NCBI GenBank assembly: GCA_942486035.1
Contig: CALNXK010000166.1
Coordinates: 662,001 to 726,000, forward strand
DNA: 64,000 bases
Source of the DNA: Porites lobata
Taxonomy: Eukaryota > Cnidaria > Anthozoa > Scleractinia > Poritidae
Reading direction: 5' to 3'
Part shown: positions 36,472 to 48,000 of the stretch, one piece after another
Layout of the letters: each line of letters opens with the position of its first letter
Position numbering within the stretch: position 1 is the stretch's first letter
Position numbers and translations under genes: made by a program
The notes under the pieces: generated by a model
The model's database searches: none
Seen by the model: only the letters and a program-made list of their open reading frames with translations
Told to the model about the DNA's origin: nothing

Positions 36472-36477
36472 AATAAA
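36472..36477 (+). other. Possible TNFR-1 polyadenylation signal
   Basis: AATAAA 286 bp after the stop, just past the MITE at 36213. No GT-rich element is decisive. Confidence 0.35.
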
Positions 36478-36552
36478 ACGAAGACATTCTTTAAAAAAAA
36501 ACTCGGTGATCGAATGAAAAAACAATTATTGGACTCGGTTATCACAAAATAT

Positions 36553-36656
36553 CGTGATTTGTCAGTGTCTCGCATACTGTATCAATTATTTGCCTTAGCC
36601 TTCGGCTTCGCCAAATAATTGATCTGCTCGCCACTGACAAATCACGGTATTTTGCT
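36553..36656. repeat. Imperfect hairpin
   Basis: CGTGATTTGTCAGTG and CACTGACAAATCACG, with an inner pair ATCAATTATTTG / CAAATAATTGAT around GCCTTCGGC. No target duplication is clear. Confidence 0.6.
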
Positions 36657-37021
36657 CAACCTTGTCCAATAATAACTGTTAAAGATTTGACTTAAGGTGC
36701 GAATAAATTGCTATCATCGAGGCTGAGGAAATGGTGTGAGCACTGAGTCTGCTGGATTGTGACTCACTTGATCGGTCGTAGGAAGTAAAAAAGGTGAGAT
36801 TTTTCAGGGGAACGGTGATCGCATTTACTTCATCACTCAGATAATTTTATTTTTTTCTAATTCTTAAAATTTCAACTGTGGGCTTCTGTAATTTTAGTAC
36901 TTTAGTCAGGACTAGAAGTTTTTTAATAACATATATTTCTTTTAAATTGCTAAGGGTAGGAAGGTATTAGAAATCGTTTTATCGTGTCCATTTAGTGGAG
37001 GAGGTTGATGTTTAATCTCCA

Positions 37022-37160
37022 TGCAAACGGACGCAACATTGTTGGATGTTACATGTTGCGTCCGTTTGCACACCCTGTTGCATGTTTCGTGTTGTTGGGA
37101 GTTGTTGCATCCGTTTGCACACCACTGCCAACACGGACGCAACAAGTCCCAACAATGTTG
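37022..37160. mobile_element. MITE with ACGGACGCAACA repeats, second copy
   Basis: The same motif set as 36213 (AACGGACGCAACATTGTTGGATG at the left, shown here only as its core; ACGGACGCAACAAGTCCCAAC at the right). The TAGCCTG element at 37170 inserted beside it. Confidence 0.6.
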
Positions 37161-37169
37161 GGAGCTGTG

Positions 37170-37471
37170 TAGCCTGCAGTGCAGGCGTATTGTGGGTGGG
37201 CGAAACCTTGTTCGTGTTCGTAATATTGTTGTTTAGTTATGACAGTGGAAGATTGGGGAGAGTAGAAATAGTAACCCTTACGGTAGGTGCGAGGGCGAAA
37301 GAAGGAAAGGGGGAAGGGGGAGGGGAGAAAATTCTCTTCTCTCTCCCCGCCGGGCCGCCCCCTCCCCGCTCCCTTTGACTCGCCCCATCTCCTCCGCTCT
37401 TCGGGAAGTTTCAACATGGCGCTTTCGCGAGCAAATTGCGCGCTCGAAGAAAACGCCTGCACTGCAGGCTA
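37170..37471. mobile_element. TAGCCTG foldback MITE, 302 bp
   Basis: Ends TAGCCTGCAGTGCAGGCG and CGCCTGCACTGCAGGCTA. The duplication GGAGCTGTG is exact on both sides (37161-37169 and 37472-37480). The centre is not palindromic and is GC-rich. Several overlapping frames run through it and none looks real. Confidence 0.9.
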
Positions 37472-37609
37472 GGAGCTGTGCACGTATTACAGCTAGTTTC
37501 CACCGGAGATCTTAATCAACGCGTACTAATCTTGAGAAGAGTTCTATAAAGGGGTACACCCGAGATGACTGATATCTATTTATATAACATTAACTAATTA
37601 CCGCGAATT

Positions 37610-38700
37610 AGTAATACTAGATTACTTTCAAGAACCAACTAAATTCTCAGAAGACGACAATAACGATGACCTCATTCTTTGGAATAATAGAAAAATCATG
37701 ATAGAAAGGAATGGTGTCTTTTGGAAACAATGATTTGATTACGGTGTTGCTTTTATTAGTGATTTAATGAACTCAGACGGTAAATCTCTGACCTAGATAG
37801 AATTTCAAAGTAAATTTGAAATTAAAGTTAACTATTTTCATTATTTTCAATTAATTGCTGCCATACCTCCAGATTTGAAACGAAAGGCATTTGGTTTCCC
37901 GGTTCCTGGTCTGCTTGACGCAACGTCAGAGTACTGTCAGATAGAAGGTAGAACAGTTATAGCCTTAACTAAATTTCGCTGTAAAAACTATTATAGTCTG
38001 TTCATTAGGAAACATGCTCCTGTACCGTCCGCAATAATGTCTTGGAAGAAAAGTTTTTCAGAACTTCCTGATTGCAGTGATTGTTTTGTGAATATATGGC
38101 CTCGAAAGATAATAAGTTTAGAAAATTCTCTTAAAGGTTATCCACACAATAATCACGACCAAGAAAGAGCTATTTGAAATATAAATTAGCCTCTGATATG
38201 ACAAGAGTCCTTTCTGCCTTAATCCAGATTTAATTCAACACACCTTTACATATCCAAGAGTCAAATGAATTCTTTTCCAAAACTTTAGGGTGTTTGATTA
38301 TCATAAGAAGGACGTACAACTTTCAAACAAACAAAATTTTATAAACACGTTCGAAGACTCCTTTCCATTGCAAATGTCAAACTCAGTTCTAAGGAGACTT
38401 CGTCTATTGGTATTACTGCAAAAGATATACTTGATGTATACTTGCAAAAACATCGCAAAGAAACCTAATTTAGATGAATTGTTACCTACTAAGCTATTTG
38501 TACAATATCGCATTGAAAATTGTGGCACAACAAATATGTGTGGCAACTGACAGCTTTTAATCCTCTAATATTTTGTTTATTGATATTTTTATTTTCTTTT
38601 ACTTACTTTTTTAGTATGTAAAGGCTGTAATTAGTTTTGCTACTTATTTTTTTAAGTGGGTGCTGTATATTAATATTGTTTTTTTGTCGTCAATAAATAA
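37610..38700 (+). mobile_element. LINE 3' fragment (RT C-terminal region)
   Basis: Broken frames read like the region after the reverse transcriptase of a non-LTR element: 'NNRKIMIERNGVFWK', then 'FHYFQLIAAIPPDLKRKAF', 'YYSLFIRKHAPVPSAIMSWK' and 'PNLDELLPTKLF'. Stops and frameshifts separate them. It ends with AATAAATAAATAAA near 38690. 5' truncated and dead. Confidence 0.65.
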
Positions 38701-38780
38701 ATAAAATACCGAGGAAACCGCTGTACATTTGAAACCGATATGGCAGTCCGTTACAGTAAGTGCTGGAATCCGATTCAAAT

Positions 38781-38918
38781 TAGCCTGAGTATCAGGCGTC
38801 TCTGGGGGAAAAGGGGAAAGATGGAAGCGAAAAAGGGAGAGAGCTTTCTCTTCTACCCCCTCCCCCATCTAAAATCTCCTCTACCCTAGCCCCTTCGGAA
38901 GGCCTGATACTCAGGCTA
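38781..38918. mobile_element. TAGCCTG foldback MITE
   Basis: Ends TAGCCTGAGTATCAGGC and GCCTGATACTCAGGCTA. Flanks GATTCAAAT and GATTCGAAT (38772-38780 and 38919-38927, one mismatch). Confidence 0.85.
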
Positions 38919-40257
38919 GATTCGAATTGATGGCGTTCTAATGTAAGTAATGAAGACACGATTTCTTAGACACCAGGTCTGACCGTGGTCTGAAATCGGG
39001 TATGGATTTTAGAGATTCAATTTCGGAAGCGAGGACCAACGTTGCAAAAAAGAAGGGCTGGAAGGACCGGATCCTAATAAAGGATCTAATCAGCTATAAG
39101 TTGAAATATCGAACAAAAGAAGCAAGGCTGATTTTACAGTTGGAAATATATATTTTACAATAATTCGGAAGGCACGGCCTTCCTTCTTCAGGGTTTTACA
39201 TACAATGATAAGGTTAAACTAAGACGTTACAATTAGTCTGCAACATGATACTATTAATAATAACACGTGAAAATTTAAATAAGAAAAAAGCGAACGTTAA
39301 AAGTGTACAAAAATATAAACCGTTGAAGTAGTGATATGAAAGACATTTGAAATGTTAAAATAGTAATATACTATAAATACACTAATTACAAATGGAAGAA
39401 AACGGGTAAGAAAAACCACATTTTTGGTCTGAAATAGGGTCGGGATTTGAGAACAGAGCAGCACACCCAACAAAAATTCCCAGGGGTACCACCCTCGCCC
39501 CCCTTCCCGCGGAAACAGGTAACAAAGAGGAGAATTTATAAAATTCTAGGGTCTTTATTTTTATACTATATGTATTTTTCCATTTGGCCTTCATGTCTAG
39601 CCCACGAAAAACTGATGGACGCATACGGAGAAGAAAAAACTCAAACAAGAGCAGACTTATCGGCCCCTGACTCAAACTTATAATTAGTTCTGATCAGATC
39701 ATACTCTTCATAATACATACCGTTACACTCGAAGGAGTAAATCAGCACTTCATATATTCAAATCAATGAAACGTTTATGTTTGTGGTGAGGAAAAAAATA
39801 ACCTGCAATTTAAACTGAAAAAGTTCACTAACTTTTGGCTTTCCAAACAATGTATCCTGTGTTCCACAGCAGTATAAAAGTCGGCTGAAGGCGCACATCA
39901 ATTCCAATAACATTTGACAAGAATACAGAATCGCTATTTCGTCATTGCTTTAATAAAAAGACTTCGTGACAGCCCTCCAACGAAACTTGCCCCAATGTGT
40001 GATGGGTCAGAAGTCAAGAAGTGCCGAATTCTCCTATTAAATAAAGTCATGCTGTTCGCGTAAAAAAAAAACATTAATTAAAAGGTTAATTGCTCCTCTT
40101 TCATTTTTCCTCCTTTTTGAGCTTTCATAATCGAAAAAGCTAGAAATTAACTATTCCATGCATTTTGCTGGACCCTAAGAGGCCTTTACTCTTTTTTGAC
40201 AATCAGTGAGATTTGATTTCATGTCTTAAGAAATTCGATAGCGTTATCAAAAGTTCT

Positions 40258-40285
40258 AATCACGTGACAGTATGTACTCGTTAAA
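40258..40285 (+). promoter_or_regulatory. Class D upstream motif
   Basis: AATCACGTGACAGTATGTAC then TCGTTAAA, the same block as at 21188 and 46234. It lies about 330 bp before the decayed class D exon. Confidence 0.45.
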
Positions 40286-40586
40286 GACTGTTAATGTTCG
40301 TTCATCGGACGTCCGCATGTTCCAGGCAAAAACAAATGTATTTAGCACTCGTCATGAGTTGCTCTGAACGTTAATTCGTCGAAGTATTAGCCGGATAGGC
40401 TGATCTATTATTGAATCGTGGTTTTATGCATGTCCTAATATATTTTTCACTGATATACATGTCCTATAAACTCAGCAGAATTTTATTATCCGAATTAAAA
40501 ACATTGTTGAAAACGTCAATCAATTAAACCACAAAATCAGTTCCAGAACAATACGCAATGTTCTAGAATGTACTATGTTAACACGG

Positions 40587-40640
40587 TCTTAATAATATCA
40601 TTATAAAATATTCCTTCTAGTGTCACTTTTAGACACAAAG
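40587..40640 (+). pseudogene. Decayed class D first exon of TNFR-2
   Basis: The last 11 codons IFLLVSLLDTK and the donor GTAAGCCT match the exon at 46630, but there is no in-frame ATG and a stop lies upstream in frame. The splice donor is intact while the start is lost. Confidence 0.65.
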
Positions 40641-41467
40641 GTAAGCCTAGTGTAAACATTTTCCCTCCTTGACTGTAGATAATTTATTGCGAGGATTATG
40701 GGCTGTACGAAAGCAGTCGCTGAACATATTGCTTGTTTCACCGGCCAAGGCGTCCCAGGGTTCCTAACAACGAAGGTTGACCAATTAATCCCAAATAAAG
40801 ATGTTTTTATTCTTAGCTACACAAATATTTAAGGCCTGGGTAATTAGCCCCCTACCAATGAAGGCAATCAACACGTGGCATTAAGGCCGGTAGGGCGTTG
40901 GTGAACCCTTTAATTTGCCTTCTCTCTCGAAAGCGAAAATTGGCTACAAAGTCAGTTTATTCTCTTCCCCCGGGGAACGTGAAAAAGCATTTCCTGTCTC
41001 GTGTGAAGCGTTTATCTGTTGGTTGTGTCTTGTCAATAATCGTTGCACCATGCCACTCGAACGTGGATCGGTTTTGAAAATATTTGAAACGCCTACAAAC
41101 AGCTACTGCTATTTTAGGACCACTCCTACTTGAGGATCTAAATAAACTATTGTAGTGCCTATACTCACTGTATACTTATTTGAGCATTGTATATCGTAAC
41201 CTGCATGCGAGATTAAAGGTCCTTAATACATTTTTAAAAACGTTTATGAATCTTGGCTAGTTACGCAATCGAATGTAGCCATAGTTTCCTTTTTATCCAG
41301 TATATAAAGTCTACTGGGTTCAAAGGCCCACTTTGAAAGGTCTACGGTTTTCGGCCTGTTGACATCAAAACAAACTATCGTGAATTATAGAGCATTTTTT
41401 TTGTTCATGCGTTCAGTCATGTTTCGTTGAACGTTAACGAACGGAGACCAAAAAAAGAAAAAGACAA

Positions 41468-41508
41468 GGGACTTTCCCTTTAGATTTAGATCCCCGCTTT
41501 CTCATTGG
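41468..41508 (+). promoter_or_regulatory. Class A promoter block: NF-kB site and inverted CCAAT
   Basis: GGGACTTTCC (41468-41477) in AAGGGACTTTCCCTT, with ATTGG at 41504-41508 and the ATG 210 bp after the kB site. Homologous to 23669 and, with an internal deletion, to 46827. Confidence 0.65.
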
Positions 41509-41677
41509 TTGGTGTGGTCTAACTGTACAGCAGGTGGCAGGTTGTCCATATTTTTAAAGTCCTTTAACACACACGTGCCCTGACTCGAGTACTGTTAAGG
41601 TCTGACTACAGTTTCGAACGGACCAGCTGAAGACTGCTATAATCGCTCCATTTTCTCGACTACGACACAATACAGCA

Positions 41678-41725
41678 ATGCACAAAGTCTGCTCTTTAAT
41701 CGTGTTGGGCATCTGTTTGCAGAAG
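41678..41725 (+). CDS. TNFR-2 alternative first exon, class A
   Basis: Sixteen codons, MHKVCSLIVLGICLQK, then GTAAGT, phase 0. Splicing to 54201 keeps the frame. The same class as 18912, 23859 and 43971. Farthest intact first exon of TNFR-2 (intron about 12.5 kb). Confidence 0.6.
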
Positions 41726-42565
41726 GTAAGTAAGAATTTGTATTTCAGTGTTAGCCTGTTAACAGTGAGACTACTATAACCTAATGGTCGTTAGTGAGTG
41801 GAATATACTCCCTTATGACAGCTCCAACGCGCCCACTCTAAACTCCCAAGTATACTTGATGTTTAATGCTGTGTTGTGTAATTTCGCAGAAGAAACTAAC
41901 ATTTTCATCACTGGTTGGTTAGAAAGAGGCGCGCCTGGTAATTATTCATTCATGTATATAAAGCAACAAACAAGCCAAACGCCCAGTGAACAAAGGGGTG
42001 TAATTACGCATACTTCAGATCGGGCCTTTTTTGACGAATAATTTTGTCGGCTTCCCTTCTGTAAATCCTCTTAAAAGAGGAAAATACCTTTACGTCCTCA
42101 TCAGGTGATGAACGCGGAAAATACGTCATGTTGAAATCGGAATAAACACTTGACAAAGGAAGTGCAGACTACATGGAACTCGGACGAAGGACCATGATAC
42201 TGAAATAATATAGTTGCTATTTTAGGGAGGTTTCGTCGTATTTAGGTTCTTTTTCAAATATTCTATTATTACTGGGGCAAGAAATATTTAGAGGCTTGTT
42301 AAATCGAGGTTCCACTGTATATATTTGTCCTTTTCCACTAAAAGTAAGACTTTCATCCAAATGAAAAGGCTAGTGTAATACAGCTAGATTCATAAGAAAC
42401 TGACCGTGGCTAATAAGAAAACAATTTTCACTTTTTTCCTTAATCATAATAAACAAGCGTAAAGATGACCCACTACATGGTACAAATTATTCAAGAACAT
42501 GCTCTCCAAACCTCTTTTCTTCCGTTCCCCGCTCCCAGAATCCCTCGCTGGCAGGCAGGTTAAGT

Positions 42566-42850
42566 ACCGTAAACTTCCGTTTATAAGCCCCCCACCCCAA
42601 CTTATAAGCTCCCCCTGGGAGCCGCCTAGTTATAAGCCCACCAACCTGTAAACAAAAAAAAATAGGTCCGGTTACAAGCCCCTCCAGCTTGTCTTAAAAT
42701 GAATTCAATGTTTTACCACGTTTTGAAGCTAATTCAAAAAGTAATTTGATCAGCATTCGGGGGGCTATGTAGCTTTTTTGAGACGTCTTTTTTATTACCC
42801 GGTAATAAGCCCCAGGGGATATAAGCCCCCCCCCCACAAATACTGTTTAA
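42566..42850. repeat. TTATAAGCCCC dispersed repeat
   Basis: Repeated (T)TATAAGCCCC and ATAAGCCCCCC motifs in one direction, from CCGTAAACTTCCGTTTATAAG to ATAAGCCCCCCCCC. Probably a degenerate transposon with repetitive ends. Confidence 0.55.
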
Positions 42851-43504
42851 AAACAATTGGCGTAAAACTTTATCCAGTACATATGTTATTTTCAATACAC
42901 GGACGTGATTCGCAAAAATGGCCTCAGACATAACCCGGAAATATCAAAAGGATCAGTGACGCCGATACTTTGAGATATTTTTAATTAACTAATTACATCA
43001 ACTAGCAAGTCACCGAGCTACAGGAACTAAACGTTTAAATTATCAGTAAATTAACAGTTTTTAATCGCTATTTATAATATTCCACTTTGTTCAATTTGCC
43101 AAATAAAAAAATTGTTGTTGAATTTCCTGAACTTTTTCTGGAGTTTTTAAAGTTCGAGAGGCGAACTTTGATCGTTCCATTATGCTCAAAGAATATACTT
43201 CCCTCTATATTCACAGTCTACGCGATTACGATCTAGTGTAAATAACAGTTTAAAAAATGTGCAGTAGCTTACAGCACATTAGTACCTGCAATACAAGCCT
43301 TCTGATGAGTCGATTTACGCGATTTCCATAGCTTAAATAGAAGAATTAAAAGGCACATTGAAAAGGAAAAACAGTTTATGATTCAGAGCAATCAATGGAG
43401 GTAAAATTAGAAAATTTACCTGGGCTAACATCGTCAACAAAGCCACTCTCCCCAGGATGGACACCTTGATCCGCCATCTTGATCCTCCAGCAAAGCATGG
43501 TGGT

Positions 43505-43640
43505 CTACTCTGTCGGTTTTGGTTTTGGTTTTGGTTTGTTTATAATTAGGTTTTGGTTTTGGTTTTCATTATATAATTTAAAAGCCAAAACAAAAACTGA
43601 CAATAAATGAAAAAAAAAAAAAAGACGAAAATAGAGAAGT
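43505..43640. repeat. TTTTGG simple repeat and A-rich tract
   Basis: (GGTTTT)n units at 43518-43568, then AT-rich DNA and a poly-A run at 43609-43623. A-rich sequence continues to about 43800 and appears to have replaced the promoter of the class A exon at 43971. Confidence 0.7.
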
Positions 43641-43970
43641 CAAAGCAAAACTGAGAAGTAAGACGAAATAGATCGGTAAAAATGTAAAAGTTAGAAACAA
43701 AAACGGAAAAGTAAAAAACATGAAAAAATAAAAACCGAAATCTCAGCCGAAAAGCTAAATGGCGAAGTGAAAATCAAAAAGTTAAAAACAAAAATGGAAA
43801 AGTGAAAAATGACCTGGGCTTCCGTAAAGTTAAGTTATCCGGTAATTGCATCATCGTCACGTGTCCGTTCATGATACTGTCGTTGAACGGTTTTGATGAC
43901 AGCCGATCGAATAGCTGTAGATTAATCTCGCTTGAGTTTTCCTTGACTGCGAAAAGACGAAGTCCCAAAA

Positions 43971-44018
43971 ATGTACAAAATCTGTTCATTGATAGGTCTG
44001 GGCATTATTCAACTGCTG
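43971..44018 (+). CDS. TNFR-2 alternative first exon, class A (second)
   Basis: Sixteen codons, MYKICSLIGLGIIQLL, then GTAAGT, phase 0. It and 200 bp upstream align with 18780-18960 of TNFR-1. The kB/CCAAT block is collapsed: 'tgggcttccgtaaagttaag' (43814-43833) joins remnants of the kB site directly to the later conserved block. Confidence 0.55.
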
Positions 44019-45260
44019 GTAAGTTGAAATATTTGTCTGTTTACTGAATTTAATGAGTGACAATACTTAGCTTCGTCTTCAGTAAAACACATCTCTGACG
44101 CGCCCACAGTTCAGTAACAGTTTTTAAGTATCGGCCGTATTGGTCACATACTCTGAACGAAACATAACATAATGCCAAAAACTCTGTTTTTGTATTTTGT
44201 TTACATGCTGTTTTTAAGTGAAGGATTGATTGACGCACACGTGTTGCACATCATTATGTCCAAGAAACTCGAAAATTATCGTGACTGGTTTGGTTAGAGG
44301 CGCTTGTTGATTGTGTCATTCCTATAAGCATTTTTAAACAGTTACTGTTCTGGTTAGAGACGCTTGTTGATTGTGTCATTCCTATGAGCGTTTTAACAGT
44401 TACTGCATGGTCTGGTTAGAGATGCTTGTTGATTGTGTCATTCCGAAAAGCGTTTCACAATACGGGCGATTAATGCCGTAACTTAATCGACTAACCATAA
44501 AAGCATGACACTTCGGACAATTTACATGATTCGAATCAGTAAAGGTGTACCTTTTTTCTCGCTGTCTCCTTTACATGACTGAAATACAGCGGCACCTATA
44601 CTAGTGCGCGGCTCATGTAAAGATCCAAAGGGAATATTAGCTTAGAACTAAGGCGCTGTGGAGAAATCTGCGAATGAAGTGACTGATCTTAGCTTAAATA
44701 TGGCCGAGAAATCCTGGGCATACTTTCTAAAACGGCTTAATCACGGGAAGTTCCGCCCGAAAGAGGTACCTCTCTTAGGCTTCCGGTGTACAATATATAT
44801 ATTAAGAGAATTCCGTCCCGACCGGTTGAATTATATGAATGAATGGGGAAGGGTATACCACAGGGCTTGCAATGGTATGCATGAAAGGCTAAAGGGTCGG
44901 AACTAGGGGAGGAGCCTTCTCCCTGCCCTCGCTTCGCTTAGCCCCGGGTAGAAATCGCTCAAAAAGATTATAATAATATCTCAATCCCTAGTTAATTCTA
45001 CTTCTGCTCTCGCGAAACGTCTTAATCTCTAATGAAAGGAAGCGACGAAATAAATGTTTCTGATGTACCCTCATCAAGGTTCATGATCTTGGTTATATAA
45101 CCGAAAACACCCGACTAAGAAACCAATTTCATTTGAGACTAAAGTGAGTTCATGTTGTAAACAAGCCCGGGCCAAGTCCGATGACAAATGCAAATTATTC
45201 TTTCGCGCCATTTCTGAGAGAAAGGGAATGAAACGGGGAAATTAACATAAGCATTCTTTG

Positions 45261-45277
45261 TTTTTCATTGGACGAAA
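45261..45277 (+). promoter_or_regulatory. Class B upstream block with inverted CCAAT
   Basis: TTTTTCATTGGACGAAA, 165 bp before the class B ATG at 45426. The block TTTTTCATTGGGCGAA at 48001 precedes the other class B exon by 150 bp. Confidence 0.45.
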
Positions 45278-45425
45278 TATTTCGAAGCCGTCTAATAGAA
45301 GGACCCGGCTCAAAGTCCTTTCTTATTTGGTGATAACGCAAGCGTGCACGTCATCCTTCGTGTATTTTTAAAGAACTAGTGGATGCAGCATTCTTGGGAG
45401 TTGAAATCACATATTAACGACCGGC

Positions 45426-45470
45426 ATGCCGATCACTTTAATCCTTCTTCTAAGCGCTGGGGTCAATATG
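45426..45470 (+). CDS. TNFR-2 alternative first exon, class B
   Basis: Fifteen codons, MPITLILLLSAGVNM, then GTAAGT, phase 0. The flanks match those of 20484 (TTGGGAGTTG upstream, GTAAGTT..ATGCC downstream). Confidence 0.6.
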
Positions 45471-46233
45471 GTAAGTTAAGATGCCAGATTTTATGTACTT
45501 CACTCGCTTTACGCTACTGCGTGCTCTTTTTCACGATTTAACGACGACACACCCACTCGCCGCCGTCCAATTGAAGAGCTAACAACCGGAGGTAATAAGC
45601 TAATGGGGAGTGTTCAGAAATATTTTTTAGGATTTTTTTTAAAATACTGTATGTATTTTTCCTTTCGGCCTTCGTGTGATCATGTCTACGGTTCTCTAGC
45701 GAACGCAAGAAAAACTGATGGATGCAGACCGAGAAAAAATCTGACTCTCACCCGCTGGTTTAAATTTAGTTTCTGTTCATCATCATTTTACATAACGTTA
45801 CGCTCGAAGCGGAACATAATTGACGTGTTTGTAGTGTTTAAATATCCTGCACTATAAACGCACAGAGAGAGTTTCTCTCGGGTAACGTTTGGCTTTCCAA
45901 AAAACGTTTCCTGTGTTTTTACGGCGGTAGAAAAGTCAGATGAAAGTGGACATTGGATTCCAATAATATTTGACAATACAGAATCACTTTTTCTTCGTTA
46001 CCTTAATAAAAAGACCTCGTGACAGCTCTTCAACAAAACTTGCCTTGTTTATAATGCGCGTAAAAACAATTAAGGTTTTATTTCCCTCTTTCAGGTTAAT
46101 AGCCGCAACAATTATGCCCTCCAAGTAATCAACTACCATTACCTTTGACCTGCCTTTGGCCGGTATGGATTGACAATCTGAGCGATTTTATTTCATGTCC
46201 TTAGAAATTCGACAGTTAGTTATCAAAAATTCT

Positions 46234-46260
46234 AATCACGCGACAGTATGTACCCGTCAA
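46234..46260 (+). promoter_or_regulatory. Class D upstream motif
   Basis: AATCACGCGACAGTATGTAC then CCGTCAA. The E-box core has one change (CACGCGAC). A second shared block, GAAAACGTCAATCAATTAAA, lies at about 46472. Confidence 0.4.
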
Positions 46261-46629
46261 ACAGAAACGAAGCTAATACAGAAATGTTCGTCTTCAGGAA
46301 ATCCACATGTTCCAGGCATAACAAACTACGAGTTGCTTTGAACGTTAATTTAATTTCAAAGTACTTAGCCGTATAGGCTAAACTATTATTCAATCGTGGT
46401 TTTATGTCCCAATATCTCAAGTTTTTCACTGATATGTGCCAACTCAGCAGAATTTTATCATCCGAAGCTTGAAAACGTCAATCAATTAAACGACAAAACT
46501 AATTCCAGAACAATAGAGAATATTCTAGAATGTACTAGAATGTTAGGTGGAAACTACTCGCCACAATCAGAGCCAACCCTGGAGTCCCTTAACAATAGAC
46601 CTACTGACAGTTTCTAGGCTTCATACACA

Positions 46630-46683
46630 ATGTTGATGTTAGCAGCCTTGATATTCCTTCACGTGTCACTTTTAGACACAAAG
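46630..46683 (+). CDS. TNFR-2 alternative first exon, class D
   Basis: Eighteen codons, MLMLAALIFLHVSLLDTK, then GTAAGC, phase 0. A hydrophobic signal peptide. Relatives: 51417 (intact), 40587 and 21567 (decayed). Confidence 0.6.
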
Positions 46684-46826
46684 GTAAGCCTCCCTCCTTC
46701 ACTTTAGATAATTTATTGCAGGGAATGGGAAGTGAACTTTTTTCGAAAGCAGTCGCTAAACATCAACGAACATCAACTGTTTCGTTGAACATCTGCGAAC
46801 GAGAGCGAAAAAAGAAAAGGAAAAGA

Positions 46827-46855
46827 GGGGCTTCATCCCCGCTTTCTCATTGGTT
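46827..46855 (+). promoter_or_regulatory. Broken class A promoter block
   Basis: GGGGCTTCATCCCC then GCTTTCTCATTGG. Relative to 41468 a stretch that includes the kB site half is deleted, while the CCAAT part remains. Confidence 0.5.
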
Positions 46856-46990
46856 GATGTGATCTAGTGGATATAGTTCCAAAGTCCCTTTTACACACAC
46901 GTGCCCTGCATCGAGTCATCTTACGAGCTACTGTGCGGGTCTAAGTAAGATAATCTCGCGGATTATCTCGACTGCGACAAACTCACAACA

Positions 46991-47043
46991 ATGCACAAAG
47001 TTTTTTTTTTCTTTAAATCGTGTTTGGCATCGGTGTGAAACAG
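46991..47043 (+). pseudogene. Decayed class A first exon of TNFR-2
   Basis: ATGCACAAAGT matches 41678, but a T-run expansion shifts the frame and TGA comes 15 codons in, before the still intact GTAAGT. Confidence 0.7.
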
Positions 47044-48000
47044 GTAAGTGAGAATTTGTTTGTAAGAATTTTATTTGCATATTGCTGAGTTGAACAAACT
47101 ACTTTAACCTGATGGTCGTGTGTGAGTGGAATATACATGCATAACCTATGACACACCTCCAACGCGCCCACGGTTTATCACGAATTTTCTAAAATCTTAA
47201 GTATACTTGCCGCTTGAAGCAAAGTGTTGAAGAAACTAATATTTTCATTCCTGGTTTGGTTAGCAAGAGGCGCGCATCCTTATTAGCCATTCAATTGTCA
47301 AGCAAGAAATACTAGGAAGTAACTGAACCTGATCCTGTAAAACACGCGTCCCGCGAGTAAACGTAACTATAAAAAGTCTGAATCATTCTCTCTTGACTAC
47401 ATACAATCACGTAGACTTCGGCCCAGCACCGTGATTTCTTTCTTCATCAGAATGAAGAATAATTATGCTTTCATTCACGTTCGTGTGCAACGCGGAAAAT
47501 CCCAGATGTTGATTGCGGAATAAACACTTGACAAACGGTTGTTGAGTCGGAACTGAACCGACTGAACCGACCAAGGGACTGACATGATGTGTTCGCTATA
47601 TTAATTAAGGAAGGTTTCGTTGTATTTAAGTTCTTTTTCGTATATTTTATTATTATTGGGGCAAGGAATGTCGCTTGTTGTACCGATTACTCGTTAAATC
47701 CTAAACCGAGGTTCCTCTGTATCGCTCCTTTTCCGCTGAACGGGTGATTTTCATCTAAATGGAAAGGCTGCTTTGTTTACAGACAGATCCGTTAAGAAAC
47801 TGACCATGACTATATAAATAAGAAACAATACGAGATGATCCACTTCATGGCACAATGCCCTAACCACTTTTCTTCCGTCCCCCATCCCCAGAACCCCTTG
47901 CTCACAGGCTAAGTAACCCTTAAGGGGGGGGGGGGGGGCATCCTGCTTAAACAAGCCTGGGCATACTGGCCTCATAACCAATGCAAATTCTAAACTTCAC

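Larger units (their letters stand above)
39540..42560. repeat. First-exon cassette duplication, copy 1
   Basis: Aligns in order with about 45640-47900: 'tatgtatttttcc', 'attccaataa.atttgaca', the class D motif, the class D exon, the class A promoter, the class A exon, and 'cgaggttcc.ctgtat'. It contains one decayed class D exon and one intact class A exon. In copy 2 the states are reversed. Confidence 0.75.
45640..47900. repeat. First-exon cassette duplication, copy 2
   Basis: The partner of 39540-42560, moderately diverged. Intact class D exon (46630), broken class A exon (46991). Confidence 0.75.

Noticed and set aside
37049..37462. 137-residue reverse-strand protein
   Set aside because: It translates a TAGCCTG foldback element and the neighbouring ACGGACGCAACA MITE.
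39160..39200. Bidirectional terminator (GGAAGGCACGGCCTTCC)
   Set aside because: This hairpin resembles 3' ends of Penelope-like or related repeats and stands beside no gene. It was left as unexplained repeat debris.
40915..41133. 72-codon frame as an extra first exon
   Set aside because: No donor in a suitable position, no hydrophobic start, and the frame is absent from the paralogous cassette.
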